Shown here: positions 35,678 to 44,868 of the stretch, in pieces
How positions within the stretch are numbered: the first letter of the stretch is position 1
Layout: every line of letters starts with the position of its first letter
Assembly: GCA_003567685.1 (NCBI GenBank)
Contig: PWYW01000038.1
Span: forward strand, 1-54,902
Source: Gammaproteobacteria bacterium
Lineage (GTDB): Bacteria; Pseudomonadota; Gammaproteobacteria; Xanthomonadales; Wenzhouxiangellaceae
Direction: 5' to 3'
Length of the DNA: 54,902 bases
Made by a program: the position numbers and the translations under genes
Notes under the pieces: model-generated
Databases searched by the model: none
What the model saw: only the letters and a program-made list of their open reading frames with translations
Told to the model about the DNA's origin: nothing

Positions 35678-37071
35678 TGCCCAGCCTTCAATTCCTGGTA
35701 CCGGCCTCCTACTTTATTGCCGCCGTGCTGTTCATCGCCGGCCTGAAAGGCATGAGTTCACCGGTTACCGCCCGAAAGGGCATGATCTGGGCCGGCATCG
35801 CCATGGCGTTGGCCGTGCTCGTGACTTTCTTCCACCCCAAGGTCGAAGGCAACTACGGGCTGATGGTCATTGCCCTGGTGTCGGCCTCGGTGCTGGCATG
35901 GTGGTGGGCCAAGGTTGTCGCCATGACCGACATGCCCCAGATGATCGCGCTTTACAACGGCATGGGCGGTGGCTCGGCGGCGGCCATTGCCGCCGTGGAA
36001 CTGCTCAAGCTGCATTCGGGCCAGGTCGAAATGGTGCCCACAACGCTGCTGGTGGCCAGCTTTGGTGCCATCATTGGCTCAGTCGCCTTTTCGGGCTCAC
36101 TGATCGCCTACGCAAAACTGCAAGGATGGATGCGCAAAAGCTGGCGTTTCCCTGGCCAGCAATTGCTGAATCTGCTGGTGATTGCCGCCACCATTGGCCT
36201 CGGCGTGTGGATCATGGTCGATGGCCCCACCCCGCTGCTGCTGGCGCTGTTTTTCGCCTCGGCACTGCTGGCCGGCATACTGGTCACCGTGCCGATTGGT
36301 GGGGCTGACATGCCCGTCGTCATTTCCTTGTACAACGCCCTGACCGGGCTGGCGGTGGGCTTCAAGGGCTACGTGTTGGAAATCCCGGCGCTGATGATCG
36401 CCGGCATCGTGGTCGGTGCCGCCGGCACCGTACTGACCCAATTGATGGCCAAGGCCATGAACCGCTCCCTGGGCAACGTCCTGTTTGCTGGCTTTGGCAA
36501 GGCCGATGAAGACGCTGCAGGCCTGTCGGCCGAGGGCGAGATGCGCTCGATTGATGCCACCGATGCGGCCATTCAGATGGCTTATGCCGAAAAAGTCATC
36601 ATCGTACCCGGCTACGGCCTGGCCGTCGCCCAGGCCCAGCACAAGATCTGGGAACTGACCGAGTTACTGACCAGTCGCGGCGTGAAGGTGAGCTTTGCCA
36701 TTCACCCGGTCGCCGGGCGCATGCCGGGCCATATGAACGTACTGCTGGCCGAGGCCGGCGTTCCTTACGATTTGATCTTTGACCTGGAAGACATCAACGC
36801 CCAGTTCCCCAATACCGATGTCGCTCTGGTTCTTGGAGCCAACGACGTGGTCAATCCGGCCGCCCGCAAAGACCGGAGCAGCCCGATTTTCGGCATGCCG
36901 ATCCTGGACGCCGACCGGGCACGCAATTGCATTGTGGTCAAGCGTGGCCAGGGTACGGGCTTTTCCGGCATCGAGAACTTGCTGTTTTTCGAGGACAATA
37001 CCCGCATGCTCTACGGTGACGCCCAGAAGGTTGCACAGTCACTGATTGCCGGCATCAAGGCGCTGGGCTGA
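35674..37071 (+). CDS. pntB: NAD(P) transhydrogenase subunit beta
   Basis: PntB carries the rest of the proton-conducting membrane domain and the NADP-binding domain III. The 465-residue product has about eight or nine membrane segments (1-275), with KGMSSPVTARKGM and MPQMIALYNGMGGGSAAAIA, then the Rossmann-like domain with IIVPGYGLAVAQAQHKIWELTELL, FAIHPVAGRMPGHMNVLLAEA and VALVLGANDVVNPAARKD, where NADP binds. It ends GIKALG. Length matches the Escherichia coli subunit (462). Confidence 0.96.
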   Translation: MMPSLQFLVPASYFIAAVLFIAGLKGMSSPVTARKGMIWAGIAMALAVLVTFFHPKVEGNYGLMVIALVSASVLAWWWAKVVAMTDMPQMIALYNGMGGGSAAAIAAVELLKLHSGQVEMVPTTLLVASFGAIIGSVAFSGSLIAYAKLQGWMRKSWRFPGQQLLNLLVIAATIGLGVWIMVDGPTPLLLALFFASALLAGILVTVPIGGADMPVVISLYNALTGLAVGFKGYVLEIPALMIAGIVVGAAGTVLTQLMAKAMNRSLGNVLFAGFGKADEDAAGLSAEGEMRSIDATDAAIQMAYAEKVIIVPGYGLAVAQAQHKIWELTELLTSRGVKVSFAIHPVAGRMPGHMNVLLAEAGVPYDLIFDLEDINAQFPNTDVALVLGANDVVNPAARKDRSSPIFGMPILDADRARNCIVVKRGQGTGFSGIENLLFFEDNTRMLYGDAQKVAQSLIAGIKALG

Positions 37072-37080
37072 GCTCATTGC

Positions 37081-37109
37081 TTGACAGGTGTTATGGTGAT
37101 GTATAACAC
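37081..37109 (+). promoter_or_regulatory. Promoter with an inverted repeat inside it
   Basis: A consensus TTGACA (37081-37086) is followed 15 bases later by TATAAC (37102-37107). A 7-bp perfect inverted repeat GTGTTAT/ATAACAC (37088-37094 and 37103-37109, 8-base spacer) begins inside the spacer and covers the -10. Such a site should block polymerase when occupied, so a repressor of the lipoprotein gene is suggested. The short spacing might also mean that an activator is needed. Confidence 0.55.
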
Positions 37110-37145
37110 TATATCTCTGAATTCACAAAAACACAGGTAATTCCC

Positions 37146-38840
37146 ATGTTCAAGAAAAGCGTATTCGCGCTGGCCACGGTTTTCGCATTGGCGGGCTGCG
37201 GCCAGGACTCTGGCCCCGAGCAAGCTGCCGAAGCGCCAGGTGCGGCACTCTCGCCGGAATCCGCAGACGTTCGCGACCGTCTGTTCGAACGCATCGATGC
37301 CGACACCGTCTACCTGTTCGCCAATCTGAGTCCACTTGACCAGGACGTATCCGATCGAATCTGGCAGGCCATGGAAGATTTGGTGGAAGGCCAGGCAGAG
37401 ATTTACAACAGCCTGGCAGACGAGATCGATAGCGAGTCGCCCTGGCTGGGCGCCTTGATGCGAGAATTGAGTGGCATCAGCAGCGAGCAAGCCATTCGCG
37501 ACCGCGGAATGAACCCGAATGGTTTCTGGGCCGTCCACGCCATCGACTGGCTACCGGCAGCGCACTGGCAACTGGACGATCGCGAGGCTTTCGAACAGAT
37601 GCTGGCCCGCTTGTCCGACGATGCCGGCACTGAACCACCGCGCCTGGATTCTGGCGAGCAATCCCTGATCTGGATCCCCCTGGAGGAGTTCGGTCTGGCC
37701 GTGGCTCTTCACCACGACGACGATTTCGTGACTCTGGCCCTGACCACGGGTGACGAAAGGCAGCTGCCCCGCCTGATTGGCGAGGAGCGTCCCAGCCTGC
37801 CCCTGGCGGCCTCTACCCTCGAACAGTTCAATCGTGAACGCGGTTATACCGCCTTCGGTAGCGGCTTCGTGGATTTCGAACGAATGCTGGCCACATTCAT
37901 CAGCGCGGATACCAATGCAACCGGCCCGGCCAACGAGGTGCGCCAGCTTCTTGACGAGCACGAAGCCTGCCGTGGGGAACTGACTGCCCTCGTCCAACAG
38001 CTACCTCGACTGAGCATGGGTTTTACCGAGGTCAGCCACGATGGGGTGCGCTCTCGCGTGCGAGTCGAAACCGACCCGGCACTGGCCCAACGCCTGCTGC
38101 CCATCGCGGATACACCGGTCCAGCTGGACGTCAGCAACCCGACCCTGCTCAAGTCGGGCCTGGCCCTCAACCTGGTCGCTGCCCGCGACTTTGGTCGTGA
38201 CCTGGTCGGCGGGTGGGTCGACCAGCCCCCGCAATGCCCCCTGTTTGAAGATATTGCAGCCCAGGCGGCGGACTGGCAGCGCGCACTGAACCAACCGATT
38301 CCGCCCTTCGTGACCAATATCCACGGCTTCCGAATGAACCTCGACAGCCTGAGCCTGGAAGGTTCAGACCCGGTGGATGGCGAAGGCACACTGGTGGTCT
38401 TCATGCGAAACCCGCAAATGCTCATTGGCATGGCACAGATGTTTTCGCCTGAGCTGGCCGGAATGGACTTGACTGCCGGTGGCGAACCCCAGCCTTTACC
38501 CGCTGGCTTGATCCCGGACATGCCGGATTTCAGCGCCTTCCTTGCCATGGGTAGCGAGGCAATCGGCCTGGCCATTGGCGAAGCACAGCGCGAGCCTCTC
38601 CAGGCAGCGCTGGAGCCCGGCGACGGCGACAGCGCCATCATGGCCTACAGCATCAATATGGCTGCTTATTCCGAACTGCTGCAAACCATGCTCGACTCAC
38701 TCTCGGAAACCATGGAGGAGCCGCTGGCGGATATGGGGTGGTTTGCCAGTTACAGCGACTTCTACCGCGAAACCTCTTTCCGCCTCGAGTTGACCGCAGA
38801 CGGCATCGACATGATCAACGACGTTCGTTTCGGAGACTGA
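37146..38840 (+). CDS. Lipoprotein of unknown function
   Basis: I do not recognise this 564-residue protein. A signal peptide of the lipoprotein type (MFKKSVFALATVFALAGC, lipid Cys18) is followed by a charged linker and a long soluble part. It contains few Cys. Acidic residues predominate. Sub-motifs that look like repeated beta-rich units are HWQLDDREAFEQMLARL and SLIWIPLEEFGLAVALHHDDDFVTLAL. The mid part has MGFTEVSHDGVRSRVRVE. The architecture suggests a periplasmic or outer-membrane protein with paired domains. A well-placed AGGTAA lies before the ATG. Four bases separate it from asnB. Confidence 0.85.
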   Translation: MFKKSVFALATVFALAGCGQDSGPEQAAEAPGAALSPESADVRDRLFERIDADTVYLFANLSPLDQDVSDRIWQAMEDLVEGQAEIYNSLADEIDSESPWLGALMRELSGISSEQAIRDRGMNPNGFWAVHAIDWLPAAHWQLDDREAFEQMLARLSDDAGTEPPRLDSGEQSLIWIPLEEFGLAVALHHDDDFVTLALTTGDERQLPRLIGEERPSLPLAASTLEQFNRERGYTAFGSGFVDFERMLATFISADTNATGPANEVRQLLDEHEACRGELTALVQQLPRLSMGFTEVSHDGVRSRVRVETDPALAQRLLPIADTPVQLDVSNPTLLKSGLALNLVAARDFGRDLVGGWVDQPPQCPLFEDIAAQAADWQRALNQPIPPFVTNIHGFRMNLDSLSLEGSDPVDGEGTLVVFMRNPQMLIGMAQMFSPELAGMDLTAGGEPQPLPAGLIPDMPDFSAFLAMGSEAIGLAIGEAQREPLQAALEPGDGDSAIMAYSINMAAYSELLQTMLDSLSETMEEPLADMGWFASYSDFYRETSFRLELTADGIDMINDVRFGD

Positions 38841-38844
38841 CTGC

Positions 38845-40506
38845 ATGTGCGGGATCGTCGGCGTTTTCGAGATTGATGCAACGCCACGGCAGTTGCGAGA
38901 AAAAGTGCTGGCGGCCTCAGGCCGCCAGCGTCATCGTGGCCCGGACTGGAGCGGTATTTATGTCTCCCCCAAAGCGGTCATCGCCCATGAACGTCTGGCC
39001 ATCGTGGGTATCGATTCCGGTGCACAGCCGCTGGTCAGCGGCGATGGCTTGCACGTGCTCGGCGTCAACGGCGAAATCTATAACCACCGAGAATTGCGTC
39101 GCGAACTCGACGACTACAACTTCCAGACCCATTCGGACTGTGAAGTCATCCTCGCGCTGTATCGAAAACATGGCGCGGACTTCCTCCACCGCCTGAACGG
39201 CATCTATGCCTTCGTGCTCTGGGATGAAGAAAGCCAGCGCTACCTGATTGGACGCGATCCCATCGGCGTGATCCCGCTTTATCACGGTCGTGATGATGAC
39301 GGCCTGTTGTGGGTCGCCTCGGAACTCAAGGCGATCGAGCCGCTCTGCCGTCAGGTTCACCTGTTCCCGCCAGGTCATCTGCTCGATTCTCGCGATGGTC
39401 AGATTCGTCGCTGGTACCAACCGGCTTGGCGTGCCGTCGAATGCGCCAACCAGGCCGCGGAATCGACGAAGCTGCGCGAGGCGCTGGAAGCGGCGGTGCA
39501 TCGGCAAATGATGTGTGACGTCCCGTATGGTGTCCTGCTGTCGGGCGGGCTCGACTCCTCGCTGGTCGCTTCAATTGCCCAGCGCTTTGCCGACCTGCGC
39601 GTTGAATCCGACGACACCGAGGCGGCCTGGTGGCCCCGGCTGCATTCCTTCGCCATCGGCCTGGAAGGGTCGCCAGATCTTGCTGCCGCCCGAGTTGCCG
39701 CCGAGGCGATCGGAACCCAGCATCACGAATTCATTTACACCATCCAGGAAGGCCTGGATGCGCTGGACGATGTCATTCGCCATATTGAAACCTTCGACGT
39801 CACCACCATCCGCGCCTCTACCCCGATGTTCCTGCTGGCTCGCCGAATCAAGGCCATGGGTGTGAAGATGGTGCTCTCCGGCGAAGGCGCTGACGAGATT
39901 TTTGGCGGCTATCTCTACTTCCACAAGGCCCCCGACGCGCAAGCCTTTCACGAAGAAACCGTTCGCAAGCTCGACAAGCTGCATTTATACGATTGCCTGA
40001 GGGCCAATAAATCCATGGCCGCATGGGGCGTGGAGGCACGGGTGCCGTTCCTCGACCTGGAATTCATCGAGGTGGCCATGAGTCTTGACCCGGCGGCCAA
40101 GATGGCCGGCGGCGGCCGACCGGAAAAAGCCATCCTGCGCGAGGCAGGAGAAGGCCTGCTGCCAAGGGAAATCCTGTGGCGTCAAAAAGAGCAGTTTTCC
40201 GACGGCGTGGGCTACGGCTGGATTGACGCGCTGCGCGACCACGCCGACCAGCAGGTCAGTGATCGGGAGTTGGCCGAGGCCGAACAACGCTTCCCGCTGA
40301 ACCCGCCGCTGACCAAGGAACAATACCTGTACCGGCGCATATTCGAGCGCCACTTTCCGTCGCAAGCGGCTGCGGCTACCGTACCGGCCGGCCCATCGAT
40401 TGCCTGCTCAACCCCCGAAGCGCTGGCCTGGGATGAGAGTTTCCAGGGCATGGCCGATCCATCTGGCCGTGCGATGCGAGGCGTTCATCAGGACAGTTAC
40501 CAGTAG
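38845..40506 (+). CDS. asnB: Asparagine synthase (glutamine-hydrolysing)
   Basis: AsnB makes asparagine from aspartate, glutamine and ATP. The 553-residue product has the N-terminal nucleophile Cys2 (MCGIVGVFE), the glutaminase fold (residues 1-210: HRGPDWSGIYV, HERLAIVG, GVNGEIYNH), and the C-terminal synthetase domain with the ATP pyrophosphatase motif LLSGGLDSSL (232-240) and MVLSGEGADEIFGGY. Length equals the Escherichia coli enzyme (554). It begins 4 bases after the lipoprotein gene; GGAG lies about 9 bases before the ATG. Confidence 0.97.
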   Translation: MCGIVGVFEIDATPRQLREKVLAASGRQRHRGPDWSGIYVSPKAVIAHERLAIVGIDSGAQPLVSGDGLHVLGVNGEIYNHRELRRELDDYNFQTHSDCEVILALYRKHGADFLHRLNGIYAFVLWDEESQRYLIGRDPIGVIPLYHGRDDDGLLWVASELKAIEPLCRQVHLFPPGHLLDSRDGQIRRWYQPAWRAVECANQAAESTKLREALEAAVHRQMMCDVPYGVLLSGGLDSSLVASIAQRFADLRVESDDTEAAWWPRLHSFAIGLEGSPDLAAARVAAEAIGTQHHEFIYTIQEGLDALDDVIRHIETFDVTTIRASTPMFLLARRIKAMGVKMVLSGEGADEIFGGYLYFHKAPDAQAFHEETVRKLDKLHLYDCLRANKSMAAWGVEARVPFLDLEFIEVAMSLDPAAKMAGGGRPEKAILREAGEGLLPREILWRQKEQFSDGVGYGWIDALRDHADQQVSDRELAEAEQRFPLNPPLTKEQYLYRRIFERHFPSQAAAATVPAGPSIACSTPEALAWDESFQGMADPSGRAMRGVHQDSYQ

Positions 40507-40558
40507 CGCCGGCCGGGGCGAGCCGAGCAAGTCAAAGCTGGACCATGGCCAGGCCGCC

Positions 40559-41245
40559 CTAGGGAACCGGGCCTTGTTCAGCCAGCAACTCGCGCACCAG
40601 CGGCACCGACAGGGTTCGACGCTCGTTCAGCGCTCGCGCTGCCAACCGCTCCATGCGGTAGGCCAGGCTGCCCGGCTGACGTGACGAGCGGCTGACCAGG
40701 TATTCAGCGGCACCTCGACCCAGAATCACTTCATGCTCATGTGCCAGGCGGCGAACCAGCTCGGTCAGGGCAGCATCATCAAGAGGCGACAGGCGCAGTA
40801 CGGCAGCCAAACCCAAACGGGATCTCAAGTCCGGCAACTCGAAGGCCTGACGGCTGCAGCCACTCATCAGTACGCCGACTCTCTCGGCCCGCCAGCGATT
40901 CAGTGCGTTGAACAACCGCATTTCGTCTTCCGCCACGCCCGCCATCGCGTCGACATCATCGAGGATCACCCAGCGAGCCGACAGGCTCTCGAGCAGGCGT
41001 CGATTGGCTTTCGCCAGCATGCCTGCAAAGGCCACATCAATGGCAACTGCGTTGAAGGCCGCAAAACAGGCCGTCAACAAATGGCTTCGACCACTCCCGG
41101 CGGGGCCGCCGAGGAAATACCAGTGTCCGTCTTCGAGACCGTTTCGCAGGGTATCGACCACGGCCTGGTTATCGCCTGCCACGAAGTTGTTGAAACCCGG
41201 ACGGCGCGGTGGCTTGAGCGCCAGCGGGATCTGGTGCTGGCTCAT
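40559..41245 (-). CDS. hda: DnaA regulatory inactivator Hda
   Basis: Hda promotes hydrolysis of DnaA-bound ATP when bound to the loaded beta clamp, so preventing extra initiation. The 228-residue product has an N-terminal clamp-binding motif (MSQHQIPLALKPP, with QIPLAL), an AAA+ core with Walker A-like FLGGPAGSGRSHLL (Arg in place of Lys, as in other Hda), RWVILDDVDAMAG (Walker B) and sensor/arginine-finger region FELPDLRSRLG. The start at 41245 is chosen by this motif. It overlaps the CDP-alcohol transferase gene by 4 bases. Confidence 0.94.
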   Translation of the reverse strand: MSQHQIPLALKPPRRPGFNNFVAGDNQAVVDTLRNGLEDGHWYFLGGPAGSGRSHLLTACFAAFNAVAIDVAFAGMLAKANRRLLESLSARWVILDDVDAMAGVAEDEMRLFNALNRWRAERVGVLMSGCSRQAFELPDLRSRLGLAAVLRLSPLDDAALTELVRRLAHEHEVILGRGAAEYLVSRSSRQPGSLAYRMERLAARALNERRTLSVPLVRELLAEQGPVP

Positions 41246-41823
41246 CCCCCGCCGTCGGCCCGACGCGCGCGGCTGACCGCAGCCGCCCTGTGGCTCCACA
41301 ACCAGGTGTAATGCACCAGCGTGAGAACCCCCAACACTGCCACCACGCCAATCAGAACAGGCTTGCCTGCAGCAGGCAGGGGCAAACCTGCCAGGAGAAT
41401 CAACACGTACCACATCAAGACAATCTGGAAAACGGTATTGATCTTGGAGAGCCGGGTAGGCTGAGCCTCAAGGCGGGCGAAACGCAAGTGATAGACCCAG
41501 CCTCCGATCACGATGACCAGGTCGCGCAGGATCACCAGGCCAAAAAGCCACCACGGCAGGTAGTCCAGTGCGGCCAGCGTCGCATAGCTCGCCACCATCA
41601 TGATTTTGTCGGCAGCCGGGTCGGCCAGGCTACCGAACCGTGTCTGCCAGCCAAAACGTCTGGCCAACCAGCCGTCCAGCAGATCGGTTAGACCTGCGGC
41701 GACCGCCACGATCAACGCCCAGTCGTAATGACCCGCCACCAGCAGCCAGACCAGCGGCGGCACCGCCAGCATGCGGCTGACACTAAGCACATTAGGTAGG
41801 TACCGGAGGCTCACCGTTGCCAA
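41242..41823 (-). CDS. CDP-alcohol phosphatidyltransferase family protein
   Basis: A 193-residue integral membrane enzyme that transfers a phosphoalcohol from CDP-alcohol (usually CDP-diacylglycerol) to an alcohol acceptor. The signature D-G-x2-A-R-x8-G-x3-D-x3-D is present in LLDGWLARRFGWQTRFGSLADPAADK, which binds metal. Five or six hydrophobic segments are seen. It resembles phosphatidylglycerophosphate synthase (PgsA), but the acceptor cannot be fixed from sequence. It lies between DUF2066 (13-base overlap) and hda (4-base overlap), a common gammaproteobacterial neighbourhood. Confidence 0.9.
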   Translation of the reverse strand: MATVSLRYLPNVLSVSRMLAVPPLVWLLVAGHYDWALIVAVAAGLTDLLDGWLARRFGWQTRFGSLADPAADKIMMVASYATLAALDYLPWWLFGLVILRDLVIVIGGWVYHLRFARLEAQPTRLSKINTVFQIVLMWYVLILLAGLPLPAAGKPVLIGVVAVLGVLTLVHYTWLWSHRAAAVSRARRADGGG

Positions 41824-42905
41824 CGAAGCACCAGCGTCCCCGCCGTGTCCTCGCCCTCCACCGCCAGCAACCGGCTGAAACGAATCTGGTCCTCCAGGCC
41901 ATCGCCGGCAAGTTCAAGATCGAACTCGATGGCTCGTTCGCGAGCCGTCACGACTTGAACACGCTCCACTACGCTGAGCTCGGACAGGTGATTGACAACC
42001 GCGCTGAACTGGCGCTGGTCAACCAGACCCTCCACGCGAATGCGTCGCAGCCCACCCGGGTCGGTCGCCAGTTGGACGGCGAAACGATCGGCCATCAGGG
42101 CCAGCAGACCGGAAACACCCTGGTCAATGACCACATCCAGACGCGGATCCGTCACGCTCAACGAATGATCGCGCCCCTCGAGTCGCCAAAACCAGCGACC
42201 GCGCCAATCACCGCGCTCATCCTGCTCAAGGTCCAGCATGGCAACCATGCCAGCACCATATCGATCGCGTAATGCATCGCCACCGTCAAGGATGCCGCCG
42301 CGAATGTCGGCAGCATTCACCATGGAAAGGTCCAGCGCATCACCAAGCGGCTCGATCAGGTCGACACCGAAACGCTTGCTGGCCCGCTCGAAGAGCGATT
42401 GAAGATAGGCATCCAGGCGAGCCTCGTCTGTCGGGTCAGCCGACAGCTCCAAGCCTTGAGGGTCAGACGTGCCGGCGACATCCGTCAGAGCGTCCCGACG
42501 CGCCTGCCAGATCAGAACGGCCGGTCGTTCACGGCCAAGCCGCGGCAACTCGTTGTTTCGAAGAAGGGTGTCAACCGCCGGCGGGTAAAAGTCCACTCGC
42601 AGAACAAGCTGCTCTTCCAGGGTGCCGTCGGCCGTCAGTTGCTCGACCCGGGCACGCTGCTGACTGGCCTGGAGGGCACCCAGATCGGTCGCCGTCAGCC
42701 CAAGGTCACTGACCAGGGAACGGTCGACCTGCCCGGTCAAGCGAACCAGCACTTGATCGAGCGCGGCCAACTGGGCCTGCTGCACCGACTGACCCTCTTC
42801 AATGACAGCCTCGCCGGAATACAGACGCTCTGTTGCCGCCAGTGAGACGGGGAAGAGCCAGCAAAACAGCAGGCCTGTGCCAAAAATGTACGGACGGAGT
42901 CTCAT
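41811..42905 (-). CDS. DUF2066 domain-containing exported protein
   Basis: The product is 364 residues from the ATG at 42905. It has a signal peptide (LRPYIFGTGLLFCWLFPVSLA, cleavage near ATE). The mature part contains the DUF2066 layout, with an early AALDQVLVRLTGQVDR and a later GGILDGGDALRDRYGAGMVAMLDLEQDERGDW. DUF2066 proteins are gammaproteobacterial envelope proteins of unknown role and are often found between purM and hda, as here. A start further upstream would give a long leader crossing the promoter region of purM. Confidence 0.88.
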   Translation of the reverse strand: MRLRPYIFGTGLLFCWLFPVSLAATERLYSGEAVIEEGQSVQQAQLAALDQVLVRLTGQVDRSLVSDLGLTATDLGALQASQQRARVEQLTADGTLEEQLVLRVDFYPPAVDTLLRNNELPRLGRERPAVLIWQARRDALTDVAGTSDPQGLELSADPTDEARLDAYLQSLFERASKRFGVDLIEPLGDALDLSMVNAADIRGGILDGGDALRDRYGAGMVAMLDLEQDERGDWRGRWFWRLEGRDHSLSVTDPRLDVVIDQGVSGLLALMADRFAVQLATDPGGLRRIRVEGLVDQRQFSAVVNHLSELSVVERVQVVTARERAIEFDLELAGDGLEDQIRFSRLLAVEGEDTAGTLVLRWQR

Positions 42906-43153
42906 GGCGAAAAAAGATACCACGACTGCCACGCCTGCCATCCCGGATAATTGATGAACTTGCCGATGCTCGCGCAGGAAATTGTTGGCACCGGGGGGAT
43001 GGAGTGGCCAATCGGTTGATCCGGCCGGCTTCGGTATCAATACGCCTGCCGAGGCTGACTGCGGGAGGCAATGAACACGAATGCCCTGGTCTCTGACCAA
43101 CCAGCCCCCAAATCAGCGACAATAGCGCTTGGTCAAGGTCAATCGTTGGAGCC

Positions 43154-44188
43154 ATGGACAAGGACAAACAGCCCTCATTGAGCTATCGCGCCGCTGGCGT
43201 GGACATCGACGCCGGCAACGCGCTGGTCGAGCGAATCAAACCGCTGGTGGCTCGCACCCGACGCGCGGAGGTCATGGCCGGCCTCGGTGGCTTCGGTGGC
43301 CTGTTCCATCTTGGCAGCCGGTTCAGCGATCCGGTGCTGGTTTCCGGCACCGACGGCGTCGGCACCAAGCTGCTGCTGGCTCGCCAGATGAACCGCCATG
43401 ACACCATCGGCATCGACCTGGTGGCGATGTGCGTGAACGATATCCTGGTCTGTGGTGCCGAACCGCTGTTTTTCCTCGACTATTTCGCCTGCGGCAAGCT
43501 GGAAGTGGACGCTGCGGCCGATGTCGTTGCCGGCATCGCCGAAGGCTGTCACCAGGCCGGCTGCGCGCTGATTGGCGGCGAAACCGCCGAAATGCCCGGC
43601 ATGTACGGCGAAGGCGAGTACGACCTGGCCGGCTTCACGGTCGGCGCCGTCGAGCGCGACGCACTGATTGACGGCAGCCGCATCGAAGCCGGCGATGTCG
43701 TACTGGGCCTTGCATCCAGCGGCCCGCACAGCAATGGCTACTCGTTGATTCGCAAGGTCATTGCCCATGAAGGCGCAACCTTGCATGATGACTTCGATGG
43801 CAAGACCCTGGGTGAGGCCCTGCTTGCGCCCACCCGCATCTATGTATCCAGCATTCTGCCGCTGCTGAAATCCGCCGATATCCACGGCATGGCCCACATT
43901 ACCGGCGGCGGGCTGACCGAGAACATCATCCGGGTGGTTCCCGAGGGCCTCGGGCTTCAGATCAATACGGGCGCCTGGCAGGTGCCCGCGATCTTTGACT
44001 GGCTGCAACAGGCCGGCAACATCGCCGAGTCGGAAATGCAACGCACTTTCAACATGGGTATCGGCTTCGTGATCATCTGTTCGCCCACCGAGGCCGAGCG
44101 CATCGAGGCAAGCCTGGATGAACCGGTCAGCCGCATCGGCGAAGTCGTTCGCCACGAATCCGGCGAGCGCGTCCAGTTCACGCAATGA
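43154..44188 (+). CDS. purM: Phosphoribosylformylglycinamidine cyclo-ligase (AIR synthetase)
   Basis: PurM closes the imidazole ring of FGAM with ATP to give aminoimidazole ribotide in purine synthesis. The 344-residue product has the conserved [92 protein letters not shown] and [23 protein letters not shown] precedes the ATG by 4 bases. The stop overlaps purN by 4 bases. It lies 248 bases from DUF2066, in a divergent region with no strong additional feature. Confidence 0.97.
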   Translation: MDKDKQPSLSYRAAGVDIDAGNALVERIKPLVARTRRAEVMAGLGGFGGLFHLGSRFSDPVLVSGTDGVGTKLLLARQMNRHDTIGIDLVAMCVNDILVCGAEPLFFLDYFACGKLEVDAAADVVAGIAEGCHQAGCALIGGETAEMPGMYGEGEYDLAGFTVGAVERDALIDGSRIEAGDVVLGLASSGPHSNGYSLIRKVIAHEGATLHDDFDGKTLGEALLAPTRIYVSSILPLLKSADIHGMAHITGGGLTENIIRVVPEGLGLQINTGAWQVPAIFDWLQQAGNIAESEMQRTFNMGIGFVIICSPTEAERIEASLDEPVSRIGEVVRHESGERVQFTQ

Positions 44189-44868
44189 GTTCGTCCCGAG
44201 GCCGATTGCTGGTATTGCTGTCTGGTCGGGGCAGCAACTTCGAGGCGCTGGCCACGGCCTGCGATCACTGGCTGACGGCGGATATCGTCGGCGTGATCAG
44301 CGACCGACCCGATGCCGGCGGCCTGGCACTGGCCCAGGCGCGCGGGCTGGATACGGTTCTGGTGGATCGCCGGCTGCACGCCTCCCGAGCTGACTTCGAA
44401 GCCAGCCTGGGTGCGGCCATCGACGGCTTCAGTGCCGACCTGATTGTGCTGGCAGGCTTCATGCGCGTTCTCAGCGCCGGCCTGGTTGACCGCTATCCCG
44501 GCCGCATGATCAATATTCACCCGTCCCTGCTGCCACGCTATCGCGGCCTGGATACCCATCAGCGTGTCTTGGAAGCCGGCGATGCCGACCACGGTGCCAG
44601 CGTGCACTTTGTCACTGCCGAACTGGACGGTGGCCCCATCATCAGCCGGGCCCGAATGAGCATTCAGCCCGACGACACCCCGAAAAGCCTGGCCCGGCGC
44701 CTGCTGCCGCTGGAGCATCGCCTGCTGCCAGCCAGCGTGGCACTATTGCTGCAAATCCCTGTCGAACGCCGCTATGAGACCTTCAGCACATCGCCAGACC
44801 ACTGCCCTGATCGCGCTGTCGAGCTGGGCCTTTCTTTGGATGACCACGGCCACCGCCTCCCCGTCTGA
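44185..44868 (+). CDS. purN: Phosphoribosylglycinamide formyltransferase
   Basis: PurN transfers a formyl group from 10-formyltetrahydrofolate to GAR in purine synthesis. The 227-residue product has [64 protein letters not shown] and [18 protein letters not shown], which include the catalytic Asn, His and Asp. The C-terminal tail (last 30 residues) overlaps the next gene by 95 bases in another frame. The length is slightly above the 212 residues of Escherichia coli PurN because of that tail. Confidence 0.95.
   Translation: MSSSRGRLLVLLSGRGSNFEALATACDHWLTADIVGVISDRPDAGGLALAQARGLDTVLVDRRLHASRADFEASLGAAIDGFSADLIVLAGFMRVLSAGLVDRYPGRMINIHPSLLPRYRGLDTHQRVLEAGDADHGASVHFVTAELDGGPIISRARMSIQPDDTPKSLARRLLPLEHRLLPASVALLLQIPVERRYETFSTSPDHCPDRAVELGLSLDDHGHRLPV

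Noticed and set aside
40556-40570. Second copy of the MITE end (CTAGGGAACC)
   Set aside because: The match is only about 10 bases and falls in the last codons of hda, which read in frame to a normal stop.
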